Assembly (NCBI GenBank): GCA_944332215.1
Contig: CALVJP010000020.1
Span: 1-41,522, forward strand
DNA from: an uncultured Bacilli bacterium
Lineage (GTDB): Bacteria; Bacillota_I; Bacilli_A; RF39; UBA660
Length of the DNA: 41,522 bases
Direction of reading: 5' to 3'
Each line of letters begins with the position of its first letter. The first letter of the stretch is position 1. Below are positions 23,498 through 30,270 of the stretch, piece after piece. A program made the translations under genes and the position numbers. The notes beneath the pieces are model-generated. The model had not been told where the DNA came from. It worked only from the letters and a program-made list of their open reading frames with translations, and made no database searches.

Positions 23498-24190
23498 ATG
23501 ATAAATTTATTAAAAAAAATTTTTAAAGATTTCTATATTTTTACAGCTTCGTATTCAAATAATGTATTTCCTGATCCTCTTTCTAAAGAAGAAGAGGAAA
23601 AATATATTGAACTGGCCAGTCAAGGAGATAAAGATGCTCGTAGTAAATTAATTGAACATAATTTAAGATTAGTCGCGCATATTGTAAAAAAATATGATCA
23701 TCGCCGAGAAGATGTCGACGATTTAATCAGCATAGGCACGATTGGATTAATCAAGGGGGTTGATAGTTATTCTTTTAAACATAAAACGAGATTAACAACT
23801 TATTGTGCAAGGTGTATTGAAAATGAGATACTTATGCATTTTAGAAGTGATAAGAAAAATAGCAAAAATATTAGCATAGATGAGAGTGTGGGTTTTGATA
23901 AAGAGGGTAATATAATTACGTTTTTAGATATTTTAAAAACTCCAAAACCGGATTTTGCCTTAGATATACATAATCAAGATAGTCTAAAATTGTTAAAAGA
24001 GTATTTTACCGTTTTAACGGAGCGCGAAAAAGAAATAATTATTAAAAGATATGGGCTGGATGGTAAAGATGAAATTACGCAAAAAGAAATTGCTAAAGAA
24101 CTAGGTATTTCTCGTAGTTATGTTTCCAGAATTGAAAAAAGAGCTTTAACAAAAATATTGCGAGAATTTATTAAAAATAATAAACAATAA
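23498..24190 (+). CDS. sigK: Sporulation sigma factor SigK
   Basis: 230 residues. Region 2 reads HNLRLVAHIVKKYDH...DDLISIGTIGLIKGVDSY with the SigK/SigE-like ENEILMHFR stretch; region 4 reads LTEREKEIIIKRYGLDG...QKEIAKELGISRSYVSRIEKRALTK. The DKEGN spacer and overall length match SigK. In sporulating bacteria SigK directs late mother-cell genes (coat, lysis). A pro-sequence of about 20 residues is present (LKKIFKDFYIFTASYSNN), so processing by a SpoIVFB-like protease is expected. The gene is unbroken: no skin-like element. Confidence 0.9.
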   Translation: MINLLKKIFKDFYIFTASYSNNVFPDPLSKEEEEKYIELASQGDKDARSKLIEHNLRLVAHIVKKYDHRREDVDDLISIGTIGLIKGVDSYSFKHKTRLTTYCARCIENEILMHFRSDKKNSKNISIDESVGFDKEGNIITFLDILKTPKPDFALDIHNQDSLKLLKEYFTVLTEREKEIIIKRYGLDGKDEITQKEIAKELGISRSYVSRIEKRALTKILREFIKNNKQ

Positions 24191-24209
24191 AAACGGCTTA
24201 GCCGTTTTT
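24190..24209. terminator. Terminator after sigK
   Basis: AAAACGGC (24190-24197), loop TTA, GCCGTTTT (24201-24208) with A and T runs on the two sides, so it can work in both directions. The gap from here to 24333 holds nothing else. Confidence 0.85.
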
Positions 24210-24333
24210 ATTTTGATCAATCACAATTTTTTGATATTTGAGTTTTCTCTTAATTTTGCAGGTTAAATCCTTATAATAATATAGTAATTGCTAATGTTAT
24301 TTTGTTTGAAATCTTTTTGTTTTTTTCTGTTTA

Positions 24334-24822
24334 TTAAATATGATTAATAATGTATATAAGCATACCAGAGCCAATAGCAGCTGTAATAAAACCTAAAACT
24401 GCACAATTTACAAAAGCGTTTTCTAGGTGATGGTCATTCGCGACGGTCCATGGTAAACGAATTTTTCGCTTAGGTTTTTCATAATTAAGAGGCTCACCAT
24501 TATAAATTTTATCAATAGTGTCAACAATTTCTGGTTTAGATAATTCCGTTTGTAATTCATGTAAATCAATATTCCTGGTTTTATTCATATCATCTTCTGG
24601 AGCAAAAAGGGAAACATCGGGTTTAGGAGTAATATCTAAAACTTCTGGCTCCAGACGAAATCTTGGTGGCTCTGGCTCATTAACAAAATCATTAAGTTCA
24701 CTAAATTCATCAAAAATATCAACCGTAGTAGCTTGTTTTGATGTGTTTATTGAACTATTATCAGGAGTGTAGTTATCACTTTCGTATAATTCTTTTAACT
24801 TTTCATAATTATAACTATTCAT
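24334..24822 (-). CDS. Acidic tail-anchored membrane protein, unknown
   Basis: 162 residues from the ATG at 24822 (complement), with AGGAGG right upstream; a longer frame to 24876 would cross the promoter. The first about 130 residues are acidic, with a Pro-rich middle (EPEPPRFRLEPEVLDITPKPD) and no fixed domain. One transmembrane helix ends the protein (about 137-160), so it should face the cytoplasm and be held at the membrane by its tail. No homolog recognised. It is divergent from the padR-like gene, with both promoters in a 150-base gap. Confidence 0.7.
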   Translation of the reverse strand: MNSYNYEKLKELYESDNYTPDNSSINTSKQATTVDIFDEFSELNDFVNEPEPPRFRLEPEVLDITPKPDVSLFAPEDDMNKTRNIDLHELQTELSKPEIVDTIDKIYNGEPLNYEKPKRKIRLPWTVANDHHLENAFVNCAVLGFITAAIGSGMLIYIINHI

Positions 24823-24847
24823 TATGAGGCCTCCTATCATTAAAAAT

Positions 24848-24876
24848 ATTATACTATAGTTTGGGTATTTTTTCAA
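24848..24876 (-). promoter_or_regulatory. Sigma-A promoter of the tail-anchored protein
   Basis: On the complement: TTGAAA (24876-24871), 17-base spacer, TATAAT (24853-24848). Confidence 0.8.
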
Positions 24877-24925
24877 TTGCTTTAGAATAATATTGTTAAA
24901 ATGACTATTTTTTATATTTTAGTAC

Positions 24926-24954
24926 TTGACAATGCATAGTAGCTGTTATAAAAT
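24926..24954 (+). promoter_or_regulatory. Sigma-A promoter of the padR-like operon
   Basis: TTGACA (24926-24931), 17-base spacer, TAAAAT (24949-24954). The regulator itself probably acts here, but no clear PadR operator dyad could be picked out. Confidence 0.8.
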
Positions 24955-24973
24955 GTGTATAAAGAGGTGATTT

Positions 24974-25297
24974 ATGAATTCACAATTTAAAAAGGGCGTA
25001 CTTGAACTTATCGTATTATTATCGGTAAACAAGCGGGATATGTATGGTTATGAACTTATTCTCGAAGTTTCCAAGGTGGTGGATGTCAACGAGGGAACCA
25101 TTTACCCATTGCTTAAAAGGTTAACTAATGAAAAGTATTTCGATACTTATTTGGTGGAATCATCAGAGGGACCATCAAGAAAGTATTATAAAATAACCAC
25201 TTTAGGGAAAAGGCGCCTTAAAGAATTAAAAAAGGTGTGGAAAGAATTTTCTTCTTCCGTGAGTGATTTTATAAAGGAGTGTGAACATAATGGATAA
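24974..25297 (+). CDS. PadR-family transcriptional regulator
   Basis: 107 residues: a winged helix with the PadR hallmarks (GVLELIVLLSVNKRDMYGYEL, VNEGTIYPLLKRL, GPSRKYYKIT) and a short C-terminal helix. PadR repressors with a following HAAS-domain membrane protein are a common pair in Bacillota, often linked to envelope stress or antibiotic response. GAGGTGAT precedes the ATG. The stop overlaps the next gene's start by 8 bases. Confidence 0.92.
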   Translation: MNSQFKKGVLELIVLLSVNKRDMYGYELILEVSKVVDVNEGTIYPLLKRLTNEKYFDTYLVESSEGPSRKYYKITTLGKRRLKELKKVWKEFSSSVSDFIKECEHNG

Positions 25298-26762
25298 AAG
25301 AGAATTTTTAGAAAAACTGGCTAAAAAACTGGAGGTTTTAGACGATAACGAAAGACAGGATATTTTAAGTGAATATACTGATACCATTAATGAAAAAGTC
25401 AAACGTGGACAGAGTGAAGAGGAAGCTGTGGCTGGCTTTGGTAATATCGATGATTTAGTGAAAGAAATTTTAAGTGCTTATAAGATAAATCCTGATTATG
25501 AAGAAAAAACTCAATCAGTTTTCGATAAGGGCGAAAATCTGATTAAGGAATGTGCAAATAAAATTGGTAACTGGGCTGATAATTTAATTAACCGTTTTAA
25601 AAAGAATAACCAAGATATTAACATGGAATTAATTGCTGAAATTGTTATTAAAATTTTCCTGGTTTTAATTGCTTTATTAGTATTTAAAGGAATATTTAGT
25701 GTATTTGATAGCTTAGGCCATTCAATTTTTAACGGCGTTTTTTCACCGCTTGATGGCGTTTTAATAGCTATATGGCGTTTGCTTTTAATTGTTATTTATA
25801 TTTTAGTTAGTGCTTTATTAATTGTGGCGATGTTTAAAAAATATTTTAATTCTCATGAGCAAGTGCAAACATTTTCTAAGGAAGAAAAAACTGCTCAAAA
25901 TGGAAATCCTAAAGAAGCCAAAGAAGAAAAACCTATGATGCCGAAAGAAAAAAGGGGGACGCGAGCTGGCGATATAATCTTATTAATCGTAAAAATTTTC
26001 GTGTTAATTTATGTCATCATTCCATTTATTATTATTGATGGTTTTATAATTGTTGGTTTTATATTTGCTTTAGTATATTTTATTAAAGGAATTGATTTAT
26101 TGGGTTTAATATTATTACTAGGTGGAATGGCATCATTGTTTAGTTATTTAATTAAATTAATTTTTACTTTATTATTTGGAAAATCAAAACCGCATGTGCT
26201 ACCTGTAATTATTAGTGTTATTATGATGGCCATAGGTACATTTATGTTTGCCGATATGATCATGGGTATTGAATATATTAAGGAAGCCCCAACTACTTTT
26301 AATTCAGTAACTGAAACCAAAGAATATACTACTGATAAAAAAGTGTTTATTAATCAACACCATAATGGAAGGATCACTAAACGGGCAGATAATTCATATC
26401 AAGATGGTGTATTTACTTTAAATATTACCTATGATAAAGCTTATGCTAAAGTAGTTTTAGATCAAAAAGATAATTATGTATTTCAAGATTATTGTGATTA
26501 TGATAATGAGCATTATTATGATTATGAGGATGAATATGAAGATTACCAAAGGTGTAACGATGCGACGATATATAATTATATAAGTGTCGTAGTATCAGGC
26601 AATAGTGATTTTAATACATTTAAAGAAAATTATAATTTGTTAATTGACAATTTAAAAGATAATAAGCTTTATGATTATAGTCAACTTTATGAAGTTAAAA
26701 TTGAAGTAGTAGCTAACGATAAAACCTTAGACAATATTGAAATTGGAGAAACGCTTCATTAG
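25290..26762 (+). CDS. HAAS-domain (DUF1700-like) membrane protein with extracytoplasmic domain
   Basis: 490 residues. Residues 1-65 form the HAAS signature (KREFLEKLAKKL...L.DNERQDILSEYTDTINEK...E.AV.GFGN.DDLVKEIL), which is thought to contact the partner PadR regulator. About six membrane helices follow (near 112, 161, 226, 250, 270 and 303) with a charged cytoplasmic loop at 190-220. The last about 165 residues lie outside the membrane and contain a remarkable Asp/Glu/Tyr-rich segment between two cysteines (near 408-432), then beta strands like a DUF4097-type adhesin fold. The start at ATG 25290 fits AAAGGAG at 25274-25279; GTG 25281 is too close to it. Confidence 0.85.
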   Translation: MDKREFLEKLAKKLEVLDDNERQDILSEYTDTINEKVKRGQSEEEAVAGFGNIDDLVKEILSAYKINPDYEEKTQSVFDKGENLIKECANKIGNWADNLINRFKKNNQDINMELIAEIVIKIFLVLIALLVFKGIFSVFDSLGHSIFNGVFSPLDGVLIAIWRLLLIVIYILVSALLIVAMFKKYFNSHEQVQTFSKEEKTAQNGNPKEAKEEKPMMPKEKRGTRAGDIILLIVKIFVLIYVIIPFIIIDGFIIVGFIFALVYFIKGIDLLGLILLLGGMASLFSYLIKLIFTLLFGKSKPHVLPVIISVIMMAIGTFMFADMIMGIEYIKEAPTTFNSVTETKEYTTDKKVFINQHHNGRITKRADNSYQDGVFTLNITYDKAYAKVVLDQKDNYVFQDYCDYDNEHYYDYEDEYEDYQRCNDATIYNYISVVVSGNSDFNTFKENYNLLIDNLKDNKLYDYSQLYEVKIEVVANDKTLDNIEIGETLH

Positions 26763-26771
26763 CGTTTTTTT
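26749..26771 (+). terminator. Terminator overlapping the preceding stop codon
   Basis: AAACGCT (26749-26755), loop TCATT, AGCGTTT (26761-26767), T run. Confidence 0.85.
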
Positions 26772-26825
26772 GATGATCAAGGGGGGTTACTTAATGTCCA
26801 AATATGTCAAATTTAAATAGAGCTC

Positions 26826-26854
26826 TTGCAATGAAAATATCTTTATGATATATT
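26826..26854 (+). promoter_or_regulatory. Promoter of first TasA-like gene
   Basis: TTGCAA (26826-26831), 17-base spacer, TATATT (26849-26854). The -10 box ends nine bases before the shared leader element. Confidence 0.7.
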
Positions 26855-26863
26855 TTAGAAGAT

Positions 26864-26882
26864 GGTAGTAATTATACTTGCC
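26864..26882 (+). promoter_or_regulatory. Shared 5' mRNA element, copy A
   Basis: GGTAGTAATTATACTTGCC. GGTAG and CTTGCC can pair (with G-U pairs). Very similar elements occur at 28802-28821 and 29467-29486, at the same distance from -10 box and start codon. Confidence 0.6.
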
Positions 26883-26909
26883 AAATAAGGAGAAAGGGAA
26901 GGAAGAAAT

Positions 26910-27443
26910 ATGAATTCAAAAAATAAAAATGCATTAATTGGTGGTTTATTAGCCATTGTGTTTGTTATGGCTGTTGGTTATGCGGCTTTTTCAACCCAAT
27001 TAAATGTTAATGGTACCGCTAACGTAACATCTAGTTGGGACGTGCATATTCAAAGTATTACTGCTGGGACGACAGATGCTGGAACTTTGACGGGAACGGC
27101 ACAAGATTTAGGAACATCAATTGGGGAGGATAAATTATCAGCAACTTTTAGCAATACATTAATGGCTCCCGGAGATAGTATTACTTATACAATTGTTGTT
27201 AAAAATGCTGGAACCTTACCAGCTAAAGTAAGTGATATTGTCTTTACTAAAGGCGCAAGTAAAGCTATATTGTATAACTACTCAGGAATTGCCGAAAATG
27301 ATGTTGTATCTGCTGGGGCAACAAAAACGTTTACAGTGACAGTAACTTATGATTCAGCAATTACTTCACAACCAGATACTGCTGATACAACAAGTACTTT
27401 ATCAATGGTATTATCTTTTGTTCAATCTACAACTGGAGCCTAG
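26910..27443 (+). CDS. TasA/camelysin-like SipW-dependent secreted protein A
   Basis: 177 residues. The N-terminus (KNKNALIGGLLAIVFVMAVG, then YAAFSTQLNVNG) is a SipW-type signal peptide, with cleavage expected after the YAAFS/A region. The mature part is a beta-sandwich of the TasA/camelysin kind (TSSWDVHI, APGDSITYTIVVKNAG, LSMVLSFVQ). Such proteins polymerise into matrix fibres or act as surface proteases in other Bacillota; which applies here is unknown. It is the first of three paralogs, and the SipW-like peptidase lies downstream. Confidence 0.88.
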   Translation: MNSKNKNALIGGLLAIVFVMAVGYAAFSTQLNVNGTANVTSSWDVHIQSITAGTTDAGTLTGTAQDLGTSIGEDKLSATFSNTLMAPGDSITYTIVVKNAGTLPAKVSDIVFTKGASKAILYNYSGIAENDVVSAGATKTFTVTVTYDSAITSQPDTADTTSTLSMVLSFVQSTTGA

Positions 27444-27455
27444 CATATAATTGAT

Positions 27456-27484
27456 AAACACATGTTAAAAGCATGTGTTTTTTT
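27456..27484 (+). terminator. Terminator after TasA-like gene A
   Basis: AAACACATG (27456-27464), loop TTAAAAG, CATGTGTTT (27472-27480) and more T. Confidence 0.85.
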
Positions 27485-27502
27485 GAAAAAATATTTTTGA
27501 GA
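27479..27502 (+). repeat. 24-bp direct repeat, left copy
   Basis: Identical to 28735-28758. The two copies flank the palindrome plus insertion element, and the left copy begins inside the T run of the terminator. Confidence 0.85.
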
Positions 27503-27503
27503 A

Positions 27504-27697
27504 TGTGCATTTAAAATAGAAGAGAGACATTTATTCCAATTGCCATCAAAATTTCAGGGACCGATAATGTGATAATAAGGATGAGGCTCAGCTATCAAAA
27601 AAAAAGAAAAGAAGCTAAGCACAGTCATCCTACCACATAATTCCTAAAATTTTAATGGTTTCTCGGCATAAAAGGCAAAGAAGTATTTAAATGCACA
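27504..27697. repeat. 194-bp imperfect palindrome, MITE-like
   Basis: The ends are a perfect 12-bp inverted repeat, TGTGCATTTAAA (27504-27515) and TTTAAATGCACA (27686-27697). Inside, further paired blocks run inwards: a CCAT..AAAATTT.AGG block with its complement (about 27543-27559 with 27643-27660), then GGATGA/TCATCC (27579-27584 with 27625-27630) and AGCT/AGCT near an A-rich centre. The arms match over nearly their full length, so it is a miniature inverted-repeat element or a very long hairpin RNA. No coding frame is seen. Confidence 0.7.
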
Positions 27698-27698
27698 G

Positions 27699-28734
27699 TG
27701 TAGGTTTGTCAAGACAATCCGAATTAAATTTTGGAAAGGAATGATAAACCAATGAGTAAACCAAAAATTACTCAGCAAATGAGATGCAGATTGTCTCTCA
27801 TTAAATACGCCAAAAAACATGGCGTATCAAAAGCGGCTCGTGTCTATAATACGAGTAGACAAAACATCTATCGTTACCTCAAAAGATACGACGGTAGTTT
27901 ACAAAGCCTAGCAAACCATAGTCGTAGGCCTAAAAGTCATCCTAATGAACATACACAAGATGAAATAAAACTAATCAAAGATATGTTCAAAAAGAATAAA
28001 GATACAGGTTTGGTAGTCTTTTGAGTAAAACTTAAACAAAAAGGATATACAAGAAGTGTATCTAGTTTATATCAACAAATGAAAAAACAAAATTTGAAAT
28101 TTACCCAAAAAAAGAAATTGAAAAGTGCCAAACCCAAACCATACATTCAGATGACTTTTCCAGGTGAACGAGTACAGATAGATGTTAAAACCGTTCCAAC
28201 AAAATGTATAGTCGGCCAAGAAAAAATGTATCAATATACTGCTATCGATGAATTTAGTCGTTTCCGTTATCTAAAAATATATAGTGAAAAATCTACATAC
28301 ACATCTTATAAATTTTTATTAGAAGTAATAAAACGATTTCCATTTAAAATATATACGATAAGAACAGATAACGGACCTGAATTTACAAAACGACTAATAT
28401 CACACGATCCCAATGATAAAACAATATTTGAGTATGGCCTACAAAAATATGGAATTTCCCATGACTTAATTAAACCTTATATTCCAAAACATAATGGCAA
28501 GGTTGAAAGAAGTCATAGGAAAGATAATGAACGGTTTTATAGTGCACACCGCTTTTACTCATTGGAAGATGCCAACAGACAGTTACAACATTATCTTAGG
28601 CAATACAATAATTTCCCTATGCAACCGTTAAAATGGAATGCTCCCAATGAGATGCTTCGTAATTATTTCAGTTTACTGAAATAACCTACTGTCGGATTGT
28701 CGTGACTTTGTCACTTTTGCTTGACAAACCTACA
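27699..28734 (+). mobile_element. IS481-like insertion sequence, 1036 bp
   Basis: Perfect 15-bp terminal inverted repeats, TGTAGGTTTGTCAAG at 27699-27713 and its complement at 28720-28734, bound one transposase gene of 310 codons. There is no target duplication right at the two ends: the left flank is the end of the palindrome. The right end carries an extra GTGAC TTT GTCAC palindrome (28702-28714) between the repeat and a CGGATTGTC block that also occurs, inverted, near the left end. Confidence 0.88.
27752..28684 (+). pseudogene. IS481-like transposase with in-frame TGA
   Basis: One frame from ATG 27752 to TAA 28684 is broken only by TGA at 28022-28024. Before it: helix-turn-helix parts (AARVYNTSRQNIYRYLKRYD, LANHSRRPKSHP). 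After it: an rve/DDE catalytic core with Asp in QIDVKTVP, Asp in RTDNGPEF and Glu in HNGKVERSH. The break falls in LVVF-stop-VKLKQKGYTRS, where relatives have Trp (LVVFWVKL-like), so a TGG to TGA change is the simplest reading. No frameshift is present and the rest looks fresh, so the loss is recent. Readthrough could still give some enzyme. Confidence 0.85.
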
Positions 28735-28758
28735 TTTTTTGAAAAAATATTTTTGAGA
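28735..28758 (+). repeat. 24-bp direct repeat, right copy
   Basis: Identical to 27479-27502 and directly abuts the right end of the insertion sequence. Confidence 0.85.
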
Positions 28759-28763
28759 AAATA

Positions 28764-28792
28764 TTGAAAATGAAAAATAATTGTGCTATATT
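28764..28792 (+). promoter_or_regulatory. Promoter of second TasA-like gene
   Basis: TTGAAA (28764-28769), 17-base spacer, TATATT (28787-28792) with TGC before the -10. Six bases separate it from the direct repeat at the insertion boundary, so the element did not break it. Confidence 0.75.
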
Positions 28793-28801
28793 AGTATTAA
28801 T

Positions 28802-28821
28802 GGTAGGAAAGTGTACTTGCC
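28802..28821 (+). promoter_or_regulatory. Shared 5' mRNA element, copy B
   Basis: GGTAGGAAAGTGTACTTGCC; GGTAGG can pair with CTTGCC leaving an 8-base loop. It lies nine bases after the -10 box and 25 bases before the ATG. Confidence 0.65.
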
Positions 28822-28846
28822 AAATATGATTAGGAAGGATGGGAAA

Positions 28847-29374
28847 ATGGAGTCTAAACACAAAAATATCTTAATTGGAGGTTTAATTGCGATTGTCGCA
28901 ATTATGGCCATTGGATATGCTGCTTTTGCAACTCAATTAAATGTTAATGGTACAGCAAACGTAACATCTAGCTGGGATGTGCATATTAAAGATATTACCC
29001 CTGGGACTGCCGAGGCTGGGACTTTAACTGGAACGGCTAAGAATGTTTCTGTTTCTGTGGATGAAAGTGGATTGACAGCTACTTTCCAAGCACAGTTAGA
29101 ATCACCTGGTGACAGCATTACTTACGATGTAGTAATTGAAAATAGCGGAAGTTTACCAGCTAAAGTAAGTGATATTGTCTTTAATCAAGGTAGCACAAAT
29201 GCAATAACTTATTCAATGTCTGGTATTGCCGAAGATGATGTATTAGCCCCTAATGCAACGCAAACAGCTAAAGTTACGGTGTCTTATAATAGCGGTGTAA
29301 CTACTCAACCAGCTGAAGATGATAAGACAAGTAGTTTATCTATGACTGTAAGTTATGTCCAAAATAGTCAATAG
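28847..29374 (+). CDS. TasA/camelysin-like SipW-dependent secreted protein B
   Basis: 175 residues. It is closely related to protein A over the whole length (LNVNGTANVTSSWDVHI, DIVFNQGSTNAITYSMSGIA, LSMTVSYVQ). The SipW-type signal ends near GYAAFATQ. It is likely a subunit of the same surface fibre or a variant of it. The start at ATG 28847 follows AGGAAGG; an open frame from 28781 runs through the promoter and leader and is not a gene start. A terminator is not obvious between B and C. Confidence 0.88.
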   Translation: MESKHKNILIGGLIAIVAIMAIGYAAFATQLNVNGTANVTSSWDVHIKDITPGTAEAGTLTGTAKNVSVSVDESGLTATFQAQLESPGDSITYDVVIENSGSLPAKVSDIVFNQGSTNAITYSMSGIAEDDVLAPNATQTAKVTVSYNSGVTTQPAEDDKTSSLSMTVSYVQNSQ

Positions 29375-29428
29375 TCGTTATTTGTCATAAAATGAATGTC
29401 AATTATATTCACTTTTAGGCGAAAACTA

Positions 29429-29457
29429 TTGAAAAAGGAAAAAATGTATGCTATTAT
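29429..29457 (+). promoter_or_regulatory. Promoter of third TasA-like gene
   Basis: TTGAAA (29429-29434), 17-base spacer, TATTAT (29452-29457) with TGC before it. The region is clearly related to the promoter of gene B. Confidence 0.75.
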
Positions 29458-29466
29458 TATACCAAT

Positions 29467-29486
29467 GGTAGGATAGTGTACTTGCC
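29467..29486 (+). promoter_or_regulatory. Shared 5' mRNA element, copy C
   Basis: GGTAGGATAGTGTACTTGCC, one base different from copy B. Nine bases after the -10 box, 26 bases before the ATG. Confidence 0.65.
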
Positions 29487-29512
29487 AAATATTAGTTAGG
29501 AAGGATGGAAAT

Positions 29513-30082
29513 ATGGATTCAAAAAATAAGAATATTTTAATTGGAGGTTTATTAGCAATTGTATTAGTTATGGCTGTTGGTTATGCGGCTTTTGCTACTC
29601 AACTTAACATCAATGGTAGTGCTGAAATCACATCATCATGGGATGTTCATATGACTGATACTGGTAAAAGCGTAACTCCTGCTTCAACCATGGGTACATC
29701 TCCAAGTGGTAATGTTACTATTGAAGATGGTGGGTTAACAGCAAACTTTACAGCTACTTTATTATCACCTGGTGATTCAGTAACATTTACAATACCTATT
29801 GAAAACACAGGTACGCTTGATGCAACTTTAAAATCAATTACATTAGCTAGTACTTCTGAAAGTGCAGTAGTTGATAATGACGGTTTAACAGTTACATCTG
29901 CTGATGGAAATGTTAAATATACAGTTACAAGTCCAGGAACTGGCGTTTTAGCTAAAAACGATGGAACTGCTAACTTAGTTATTAAAGCAGAATTTGTTGA
30001 TAAAGTTGGCGGACAAACTAATGCTAATGCAGCAACTTTACAAATGTCAGCAACTTTAACTTATGAACAAGCTAATGCCTAA
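29513..30082 (+). CDS. TasA/camelysin-like SipW-dependent secreted protein C
   Basis: 189 residues. The signal segment is nearly that of A (KNKNILIGGLLAIVLVMAVG), but the mature part is more distant: it keeps TSSWDVHM and SPGDSVTFTIPIENTGTLDA, has an additional stretch (DNDGLTVTSADGNVKYTV) and ends LQMSATLTYEQANA. It may be a different role in the same structure, for example a tip or minor subunit, by analogy with TasA/TapA systems; this is inference. Codon use is somewhat different from A and B (more ACA, GCA), as expected for a well expressed gene. Confidence 0.88.
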   Translation: MDSKNKNILIGGLLAIVLVMAVGYAAFATQLNINGSAEITSSWDVHMTDTGKSVTPASTMGTSPSGNVTIEDGGLTANFTATLLSPGDSVTFTIPIENTGTLDATLKSITLASTSESAVVDNDGLTVTSADGNVKYTVTSPGTGVLAKNDGTANLVIKAEFVDKVGGQTNANAATLQMSATLTYEQANA

Positions 30083-30088
30083 AATATT

Positions 30089-30108
30089 AAAGCCTTCGGG
30101 CTTTTTTT
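30089..30108 (+). terminator. Terminator after TasA-like gene C
   Basis: AAAGCC, TTCG tetraloop, GGCTTT and seven T. Confidence 0.9.
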
Positions 30109-30181
30109 CTTGTTTTAAAAACAGCAAAAATTAGATAATTAAGTCCTTGATGTAAAAAACTGTATTTTTTTGGGAAAATAA

Positions 30182-30210
30182 TTGCTAAATATTATTTTTC
30201 ATGTTATAAT
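30182..30210 (+). promoter_or_regulatory. Promoter of the signal peptidase gene
   Basis: TTGCTA (30182-30187), 17-base spacer, TATAAT (30205-30210). The shared GGTAG...CTTGCC element of the subunit genes is absent here. Confidence 0.75.
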
Positions 30211-30270
30211 TATCTATAGTAGTGATGATAGGGGAAAATAATAATTTACCGCAGAAAAAGGGGTTATGAT

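Noticed and set aside
23498-24190. skin-type element or split sigK
   Set aside because: The frame is continuous across the regions 2 and 4 and has normal length.
27752-28684. Use of TGA as tryptophan (Mycoplasma-type code) in this genome
   Set aside because: All other genes use TGG for Trp and have no internal TGA, and yqfC, yqfD and the U32 gene end with TGA at sensible places.
28781-28846. Longer start of TasA-like gene B
   Set aside because: The codons coincide with the -10 box and the shared leader element; the other two copies start at the position equivalent to 28847.
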